A program made the position numbers and the translations under genes. Under the pieces are notes generated by a model that worked only from the letters and a program-made list of their open reading frames with translations, did no database searches and was not told the DNA's origin. From JAMXLO01 sp963850535 (GTDB lineage: Bacteria > Pseudomonadota > Alphaproteobacteria > Acetobacterales > Acetobacteraceae), in contig CAWKMC010000044.1 of NCBI GenBank assembly GCA_963850535.1, positions 1 to 64,000 on the forward strand: DNA of 64,000 nt. Reading direction: 5' to 3'. Of this stretch, positions 58,276 to 64,000 are shown one piece after another (position 1 is the stretch's first letter; every line of letters starts with the position of its first letter).

Positions 58276-59096
58276 CCCGCGGCCCGCGTACGTCGGTGAG
58301 CGACCGGCCCGGCCGGCTGAAGCTCCTGCTGCGTCGACAGAAGCGGCTCCTGCGTCCTGCGGCCTGGGGCGCATCCGGCATACTTGTCGTTGGTCTGATG
58401 CTGGGTGCGCTCCACTCCACCGCACCCGGCGGCACGCTCGCGACGCTGCGCGAACGACTGGGCAATGCCACGGCTTCCGCAGGCCTGCGCGTCAATGACG
58501 TCGTCATCCAGGGACGCGCCAACACGCCGGAACCGTTGCTGCGCGCGGCGATCGGCGTGAGCCGGGGTGATCCGATCCTCGGCTTCTCGGTCGAGATGGC
58601 GCGTCAACGCATCGAGACGCTGTCGTGGGTCGAGCACGCCACCGTCGAACGCCGCCTGCCATCTACCGTGGTGGTCTACCTGCAAGAGCGCCGACCGTTC
58701 GCCATCTGGCAGAACCAGGGCAAGTTCGTGCTGATCGATCGAACCGGCCAGGTGGTCGCGAACGAGAATCTCGCAGAGTTCCATCAGTTGCCTCTCGTCG
58801 TCGGGCCGGGTGCACCGGCGGCTGCCGCCATCCTGCTTGATGCGCTGACGGATCAACCGGATTTGCAGAAGCGCATCACTGCGGCGGTGCGTGTCGGCGA
58901 ACGTCGCTGGAACCTGCGACTCAGCAACGGCGCCGATGTGATGCTGCCGGAAGGTCATGAAGCACAGGCGATCGCTCGCTTGATGCAATTGCAGCAGGAG
59001 CACGCGTTGCTCGATCGCCCACTCGCCGCGATCGACATGCGTCTCGGCGATCGCCTCGTTGTGCGACCGCGCCCTGGTGAGAATAAGCCGACATGA
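58263..59096 (+). CDS. ftsQ: cell division protein FtsQ
   Basis: Bitopic divisome protein that links early and late proteins. ATG 58263 (MPRVARGPRTSVSDRPG); the frame opens further back inside ddl. Cytoplasmic basic lead, membrane segment near residues 40-60 (ASGILVVGLMLGALHS), POTRA domain (VNDVVIQGRANTPEPLLRAA, LSWVEHATVERRLPSTVVVY) and the FtsQ beta domain. 277 residues. Confidence 0.92.
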   Translation: MPRVARGPRTSVSDRPGRLKLLLRRQKRLLRPAAWGASGILVVGLMLGALHSTAPGGTLATLRERLGNATASAGLRVNDVVIQGRANTPEPLLRAAIGVSRGDPILGFSVEMARQRIETLSWVEHATVERRLPSTVVVYLQERRPFAIWQNQGKFVLIDRTGQVVANENLAEFHQLPLVVGPGAPAAAAILLDALTDQPDLQKRITAAVRVGERRWNLRLSNGADVMLPEGHEAQAIARLMQLQQEHALLDRPLAAIDMRLGDRLVVRPRPGENKPT

Positions 59097-60391
59097 ATGA
59101 CATGTCCCGCCGGGTGCTGGCGCCGCCGAACGACACCGATGAACCAGTGCGCACGCGGCATGGCCGCAGTGGACCGTTCGGTGTGCTCGACATCGGTACC
59201 ACCAAGATCGTCTGCCTGATCGGCCGCACTGAGAGTGACGGCTCGCTGCGTGCGCTTGGCTTCGGCTGGCAGAAAGGCCGCGGCATTCGCGGCGGCGGCA
59301 TCGTCGATCTCGAGGCAGCCGAGAAAGCCATTCGCGTTGCGGTCGGCCAGGCCGAAGATATGGCGGACACAAGGCTGCACTCGGTGACGGTGAACCTGAC
59401 CTGCGGACAACCGGAGTCGCGGCTGTTCAATGTTCAGTGGCCGGTTGGCGGTCGGGCGGTGGAAGAGCAGGACGTTCGTCGTGTGGTGCACGAGGCGCGG
59501 GTGCGCGCGGCTGCCGACGGACGCGAAGTGATCCATGCGCTGCCGCTGACATTCTCGGTCGATCAAACCGACGGTGTCACCGATCCTCGTGGACTGTTCT
59601 GTGAAGAACTTACCGCACGACTGCATATCGTCGATGCTGTATCGACAGCGCTGCGCTCGCTCGGCGCGTGCATTGCGCGCTGCGACCTCGATGTCGGCGA
59701 ATTGGTCTCCGCGCCGATGGCCTCGGGTCTTGCAACGCTGGTGCCCGACGAGAGGGAACTCGGTGCCACGGTGATCGACATGGGCGGTGGCACCACGGGT
59801 ATGGCGGTGTTTGCCGAAGGCCAATTGCTGCATACCGCACAATTATCGATCGGCGGCCAGCACGTGACGAATGATCTGGCGCGTATGCTGTCGACGCCTG
59901 TGGCTCATGCCGAGAGATTGAAGACGCTGTACGGCAATGCGCAGCCATGCAAGGACGACGAGAGGGAAATGCTGCCCGTGCCGCTGGTCGGCGAGGAGGA
60001 GCATCAGATCGCCAAGATACCGCGCAGCATGGTGGTGAACGTCATCCGTCCGCGGCTGGAAGAGACGTTCGAGTTGGTGAAGGAGCGTCTCGACAACTCG
60101 GGTCTGACGCGCGCGGCAGGTACGCGAGTCGTATTGACCGGCGGCGCCTGTCAGCTGGCCGGTGCGCGGGATCTGGCGGGCCGGATTCTCAATAAGCAGG
60201 TGCGTCTTGGTCGACCGAGCGCGCTGCGTGGTTTGCCGGACTCCGCGACCGGTCCTGCGTTCGCCACGGCAGCTGGCTTGTTGGCTTGGACCGCTGGCGA
60301 AGGACGCACCATGCGCGATGTCGATCTCGAGGTTGATCGGCCGACTGGATTGATTCGTCGCATCGTCAATTTCTTGCGGGAGCGCGTCTGA
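59093..60391 (+). CDS. ftsA: cell division protein FtsA
   Basis: Actin-like ATPase that anchors FtsZ to the membrane. Phosphate loop FGVLDIGTTKIVCLIGRTE, IDMGGGTTGMAVFAEGQL, VVLTGGACQLAGARDLAGRI, and a C-terminal amphipathic helix GLIRRIVNFLRERV for membrane binding. 432 residues; overlaps ftsQ by four bases. The gap to ftsZ is 115 bases. Confidence 0.96.
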   Translation: MNDMSRRVLAPPNDTDEPVRTRHGRSGPFGVLDIGTTKIVCLIGRTESDGSLRALGFGWQKGRGIRGGGIVDLEAAEKAIRVAVGQAEDMADTRLHSVTVNLTCGQPESRLFNVQWPVGGRAVEEQDVRRVVHEARVRAAADGREVIHALPLTFSVDQTDGVTDPRGLFCEELTARLHIVDAVSTALRSLGACIARCDLDVGELVSAPMASGLATLVPDERELGATVIDMGGGTTGMAVFAEGQLLHTAQLSIGGQHVTNDLARMLSTPVAHAERLKTLYGNAQPCKDDEREMLPVPLVGEEEHQIAKIPRSMVVNVIRPRLEETFELVKERLDNSGLTRAAGTRVVLTGGACQLAGARDLAGRILNKQVRLGRPSALRGLPDSATGPAFATAAGLLAWTAGEGRTMRDVDLEVDRPTGLIRRIVNFLRERV

Positions 60392-60506
60392 TGCCTGAAT
60401 TTTTTGCTGGCACACATCTTCGGCGCGACACGAATCGAAGTTTGTGGCGTAACAACGACAGCAACGACTCGGCTCGACTGGCAGCTCTTCTGGGGGAGAA
60501 GTCGCT
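60392..60506. promoter_or_regulatory. ftsA-ftsZ gap, probable ftsZ leader
   Basis: 115 bases without a gene, the largest gap inside the main cluster apart from the murD site and ftsZ-lpxC. It ends with a strong ribosome site GGGGGAGAAG seven bases before the ftsZ ATG. A separate ftsZ promoter here is plausible, as in other alphaproteobacteria; no clear hexamers seen. Confidence 0.35.
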
Positions 60507-62054
60507 ATGACCCTGAATCTCACCATACCGCAGACTCAGCACACCGACTTCAGCCCGAAGATAACGGTGATCGGTGTCGGAGGTGGCGGCACCAATGCGG
60601 TCGACAACATGATCGCCGCGAACCTGCAAGGCGTGGAGTTCGTCGTCGCAAACACCGACGCGCAGCAACTTATCCACAGTCGTGCTGATCGCCGCATCCA
60701 GTTGGGGCCGCACATCACGCAAGGTCTTGGTGCGGGCGCGAAACCGGACATCGGTAAGGCCGCAGCAGAAGAAGCTTCGGACGAACTGGCACGCCATCTC
60801 GATGGCGCGCACATGGTATTCATCACCGCTGGCATGGGCGGCGGGACGGGGACCGGGGCGGCGCCGGTGATCGCGCGCATGGCGCGTGAGCGGAATATCC
60901 TGACCGTCGGCGTGGTGACCAAGCCATTCGGCTTCGAAGGCGTGCGGCGTGCTCGTTGCGCCGATCAGGGAATCGATGAACTGCAGCGGCATGTCGATAC
61001 GCTGATCGTTATCCCCAACCAGAATCTGTTCCGTATGGCCAATGAACGCACCACATGGAAGGAAGCGTTCAAGATGGCCGACCAGGTGCTCTATATGGGG
61101 GTGCGCGGCGTCACCGATCTTATGATGGCGCCCGGCCTGGTGAACCTCGACTTCGCCGATATCCGCACCGTGATGGCGGAGATGGGCAAGGCGATGATGG
61201 GGACCGGCGAAGCAGAAGGCGAGAACCGTTCGATCCGCGCCGCCGAAGCTGCGATCAGCAATCCGTTGCTGGAAGACACTTCGATGTCGGGTGCGCGTGG
61301 GTTGCTGATCAACATCACGGGTGGCGATGATCTGACATTGTTCGAAGTCGATCAGGCGGCGAATCGCATCCGCGAAGAGGTGGACGAAGAAGCCAACATC
61401 ATCTTCGGCTCGGCCATCGATCCGGAACTGCAAGGCCGGATCCGCGTGTCGGTGGTGGCGACCGGCATCGACACTCCGATGCATGCCGAGCACGAGCGGC
61501 CGCGTCTGGCCGTGGTCGGAGGTGGAGCGATGCCGATGCCGCAGCCAATCCCGCTGCCGGCGCACGCCACGTTGTCCGTCGCAATGCCGGCCACCGCGGC
61601 GCCTGGCCATGCGCCGATGATGATGGGGCTGCATCCGTTGCGGCAGGCCTCCTCCGCCATGGCCGCAGCCGCGGAACCCATGCCGGACACCGCGCCAATG
61701 ATGGAGGCGATGGGTGGCACCGCGCCCTATCCCATCCCGCATGCGGCTGCGGCACCTGCGCTGGTGGCCGCCCAATACCGTCCTGCGACGGCCGCTTCGC
61801 GCTCCGAATTGTTCGCCCAGCCGGCGGCGCCAGTCGCGTCCGAGGCGCCCCGCCCGAGCCTGTTCAGCCAGGTTACCGGGGTGCTCCGCCGCCGACTGCC
61901 GACTGCGCCGCCACCACAGCCGGAAGCACACGTGCGCTCGGAGCCAGCCCTGCATGACCCGCGGCCCGAAGCATCACGCGTGTCGGTGCGGCAGACCGCC
62001 GGAGAAGAGGTCGGTCTGGACATTCCAGCCTTTCTGCGCCGCCAGTCCTCCTAG
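60507..62054 (+). CDS. ftsZ: cell division protein FtsZ
   Basis: Tubulin-like GTPase forming the division ring. VIGVGGGGTNAVDNMIAANL, VVANTDAQQLIHSRADRRIQ, GTP signature AGMGGGTGTGAAPVIARMAR, FEGVRRARCADQGIDELQ, the catalytic loop MAPGLVNLDFADIRTVMAEM, and INITGGDDLTLFEVDQAANR. 515 residues: a long, Pro/Ala/Met-rich linker (from about 330) leads to the C-terminal peptide DIPAFLRRQSS, which binds FtsA. Confidence 0.97.
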   Translation: MTLNLTIPQTQHTDFSPKITVIGVGGGGTNAVDNMIAANLQGVEFVVANTDAQQLIHSRADRRIQLGPHITQGLGAGAKPDIGKAAAEEASDELARHLDGAHMVFITAGMGGGTGTGAAPVIARMARERNILTVGVVTKPFGFEGVRRARCADQGIDELQRHVDTLIVIPNQNLFRMANERTTWKEAFKMADQVLYMGVRGVTDLMMAPGLVNLDFADIRTVMAEMGKAMMGTGEAEGENRSIRAAEAAISNPLLEDTSMSGARGLLINITGGDDLTLFEVDQAANRIREEVDEEANIIFGSAIDPELQGRIRVSVVATGIDTPMHAEHERPRLAVVGGGAMPMPQPIPLPAHATLSVAMPATAAPGHAPMMMGLHPLRQASSAMAAAAEPMPDTAPMMEAMGGTAPYPIPHAAAAPALVAAQYRPATAASRSELFAQPAAPVASEAPRPSLFSQVTGVLRRRLPTAPPPQPEAHVRSEPALHDPRPEASRVSVRQTAGEEVGLDIPAFLRRQSS

Positions 62055-62169
62055 CAGAAAGCCGTAAAGTCAATGGGATAGAGGGAAATACTCAGAAACA
62101 ATCATTGACTGGCCAGTGCCGCACCGCACAACTACCTTTCAAGCGAATCGGGTTCGAGAGACAGGACGG
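62055..62169. promoter_or_regulatory. ftsZ-lpxC gap with possible lpxC promoter
   Basis: 115 bases. A TTGACT hexamer at 62105 could be a -35 element with weak A/C-rich sequence 17 bases downstream. This would let lpxC be transcribed apart from the division genes. Confidence 0.3.
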
Positions 62170-63099
62170 ATGGACGGTCTGGCGTTTTCTGTGGCGGCCG
62201 ATGACGCTGCCGGCGAGCCGGTAATGGCGGCCCAGTGCACGCTGAAGTCGCCGATCAGCTGTGTGGGCGTCGGTTTGCATACAGGGCAGCGCGTAACGCT
62301 CAGCTTCCAGCCGGCGCCGGCAGACCATGGGATCGTGTTCCGCCGCACTGACCTGGGTATCGACATTCCGGCGCGCTTCGACCGTGTGGTCGACACGCGC
62401 CTCTGCACGGTCCTGGGGCAGGACGGCGTACGCGTCGGCACGGTCGAACACCTGATGGCGGCGCTCGCAGGCTGTGGCATTGACAATGCTGTGGTCGAAC
62501 TCGATGGACCGGAACCGCCGATCTTCGACGGCTCTGCCGCGCAATTCGTGTTCCTCCTGGATTGCGCCGGCAAGGTGGTGCAGGACGCGCCGCGCCCGGT
62601 GATCGAGATCCTGCGGCCGGTTCGCGTCAGTGACGGCGATGGCTTCGCCGAATTGCGTCCGGGGACGATGGGCCTCGACATGGCGCTGTCGATCGACTTC
62701 ACAGCAGTGGCGATCGGACGCCAGGCTCTGTCGCTGCGGCTGACGCCCCAGAGTTTCCGGCACGAACTGGCACGTGCGCGCACCTTCACGCTCGCCGAGG
62801 AGATCGACCAGCTACGGGCGACCGGGCTCGCCCAGGGCGGCAGTCTGGACAATGCCGTGGTGGTCGATCAGGCGCGCGTGCTGAACCCCGCCGGCCTTCG
62901 GGTGCCGGACGAATTCGTCCGCCACAAGCTGCTGGATGCAGTGGGCGATCTGGCGCTCGCGGGAGCGTCGCTGCGCGGCCGCTTCATCGCCCATCGCTCC
63001 GGGCATACGTTGAACAACCGGTTGCTGCGGGCATTGTTCGCTGACCGGGCGGCATGGCGGGAAGTCGAGCCTGCGCCTCTGGCGATTGCAGCCGAATAA
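62170..63099 (+). CDS. lpxC: UDP-3-O-acyl-N-acetylglucosamine deacetylase
   Basis: Zinc enzyme for the first committed step of lipid A synthesis. ATG 62170 is preferred (MDGLAFSVAADDAAGE); 62116 is possible. Zinc and catalytic residues: VGTVEHLMAALAGCGIDN (Glu-His), DEFVRHKLLDAVGDLALAG (His and Asp), and AHRSGHTLNNRLLRAL (His). 309 residues, complete. Placing lpxC just after ftsZ is the usual order in alphaproteobacteria and E. coli. Confidence 0.96.
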   Translation: MDGLAFSVAADDAAGEPVMAAQCTLKSPISCVGVGLHTGQRVTLSFQPAPADHGIVFRRTDLGIDIPARFDRVVDTRLCTVLGQDGVRVGTVEHLMAALAGCGIDNAVVELDGPEPPIFDGSAAQFVFLLDCAGKVVQDAPRPVIEILRPVRVSDGDGFAELRPGTMGLDMALSIDFTAVAIGRQALSLRLTPQSFRHELARARTFTLAEEIDQLRATGLAQGGSLDNAVVVDQARVLNPAGLRVPDEFVRHKLLDAVGDLALAGASLRGRFIAHRSGHTLNNRLLRALFADRAAWREVEPAPLAIAAE

Positions 63100-63142
63100 C
63101 CCAGCGCTTCGCGCGCTGGCACCGCATGCTATAAGTCGCACA

Positions 63143-64000
63143 ATGCGGTCGATTCGCTCCATGCCTGTGTGGCGGATGTCACTGGTATTGCCGACGCTGC
63201 TTGCGTTGCTGGCGGGCTGCGGCAGCTCGAAGGACGATTCCAGCGCCAGCACCAAGCAGGTCGCCCCGGTCGAGGACCTTTACAACAACGGCGTCGATGC
63301 CCTGAACGCACAGCGCTATGAGACGGCGACTGACCAGTTCAACCTGGTCGAGCAGAACTACCCGTATTCCAGCTGGGCGGTGAATGCGCAGCTCATGCAG
63401 GGCTATACGCAGTACCTGCGCAATAAATATACCGACGCGATCTCTACGCTGGACCGCTTCATCCAATTGCATCCGACGCATCGCGACATTGCCTACGCCT
63501 ACTATCTGCGCGCGCTCTGCTACTACGAGCAGATCGCCGACATTCAGCGTGACCAGCGCGGCACCGAGCAGGCGATGAACGCCCTGCAGGAGGTCGTGAA
63601 CCGGTTTCCCGACAGTTCCTACGCGCGGGATGCGCGACTGAAGATCGACCTTTGCCGCGACCACCTCGCCGGCAAGGAGATGGAGATCGGCCGGTGGTAC
63701 CAAAGCCAGCACCTCTACGAGGCGGCGATCGGTCGCTTCCAGCGCGTGGTGGACGATTACCAGACCACGAATCATGTGCCCGAAGCGCTGCTTCGGTTAA
63801 CCGAGGTCTACCTGAAGCTTGGCCTCAAGGATGAGGCGAAGAGAACGGCCGCAGTCTTGGGCTACAACTACCCTGGCAGCGGCTGGTACGAAGAAAGCTA
63901 CGCCGACCTGTTCGACAACGGCCTTGTCCAGCAACCGGGACCGCCGCACCCGCCGGATAGCCGGGGCTTCTTCGCTCGCGCCTGGGACTCGATCTTCTAA
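63143..64000 (+). CDS. bamD: outer-membrane assembly lipoprotein BamD
   Basis: Periplasmic TPR lipoprotein of the BAM complex, needed for beta-barrel insertion. ATG 63143 gives a clean signal (MSLVLPTLLALLAGC) with the lipobox LLAGC; the frame to 63086 lies inside lpxC. Five TPR units follow: LYNNGVDALNAQRYETATDQ, FNLVEQNYPYSSWAVNAQLM, YAYYLRALCYYEQIADIQRD, VVNRFPDSSYARDARLK and AVLGYNYPGSGWYEESYA. 285 residues; its stop codon is the last three bases of the window. Confidence 0.95.
   Translation: MRSIRSMPVWRMSLVLPTLLALLAGCGSSKDDSSASTKQVAPVEDLYNNGVDALNAQRYETATDQFNLVEQNYPYSSWAVNAQLMQGYTQYLRNKYTDAISTLDRFIQLHPTHRDIAYAYYLRALCYYEQIADIQRDQRGTEQAMNALQEVVNRFPDSSYARDARLKIDLCRDHLAGKEMEIGRWYQSQHLYEAAIGRFQRVVDDYQTTNHVPEALLRLTEVYLKLGLKDEAKRTAAVLGYNYPGSGWYEESYADLFDNGLVQQPGPPHPPDSRGFFARAWDSIF

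Noticed and set aside
1..64000. CRISPR arrays or tRNA genes
   Set aside because: No regularly spaced identical repeats and no tRNA T-loop/acceptor patterns were found by eye on either strand.

Overview
The window looks like a chromosomal stretch of a GC-rich alphaproteobacterium, most likely Rhodospirillales/Acetobacteraceae. This is inference from the pyruvate dehydrogenase operon with a lipoyl domain on E1-beta, the division/cell-wall (dcw) cluster running mraZ to ftsZ and then lpxC and bamD, and the gene style; no 16S rRNA, tRNA or CRISPR array was seen. Genes are tightly packed, with many start/stop overlaps of the ATGA type.

Layout: 1-2754, a broken SF1 helicase-PLD nuclease-zinc ribbon protein resembling the fused Mokosh (type II) anti-phage protein. 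3158-8835, pyruvate dehydrogenase operon (pdhA, pdhB, pdhC, a GNAT gene, lpd). 9017-13307, a coupled chromate-type cluster (rhodanese-ChrB, ChrA, ATP-grasp-like protein, DUF1259 protein), all frameshifted. 13311-15801, an amidohydrolase and an APC amino-acid permease. About 15900-17400, a degenerate IS256-type element, followed by an adhesin-like remnant and a small Pro/Tyr-rich secreted protein. 19072-30523, a nitrate respiration block: divergent narK1-narK2 fusion and Crp/Fnr regulator, a perfect FNR-type box, then narGHJI, a parvulin and a small conserved-looking ORF. 30579-37740, alpha-2-macroglobulin plus penicillin-binding protein 1C. 37757-43789, mixed genes (HExxH protein, STAS-like protein, cyclase-TolB-TPR protein, AI-2E transporter, MFS transporter) with a candidate small RNA. 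43823-44209, RNase P RNA. 44316-64000, the dcw cluster with a MraZ operator.

Two things stand out. First, single-base indels are extremely dense in blocks 1-2.7 kb, 9-13.3 kb and 19-36.6 kb (narG alone needs about two dozen corrections), yet the protein sequence read across frames stays highly conserved, and the neighbouring 3-9 kb, 13.3-15.8 kb and 41-64 kb blocks are nearly clean. Genes in the dense blocks are reported with full extents across frames; consensus error is the likeliest cause, not decay. Second, murD is missing from its usual place between mraY and ftsW. A 57-codon ORF containing a palindromic repeat sits there, joined to both neighbours by overlapping start/stop codons.

Two palindromic repeat families (a C/G-run type and a GGCCGGC type) sit at gene junctions and run in frame into the predicted ends of MurB, PBP1C and MurC. 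Working together, the dcw genes make UDP-MurNAc-pentapeptide and lipid II, assemble the divisome (FtsL, FtsI, FtsW, FtsQ, FtsA, FtsZ), and link to lipid A synthesis (LpxC) and outer-membrane protein assembly (BamD). The nar block would give membrane nitrate respiration switched on at low oxygen.
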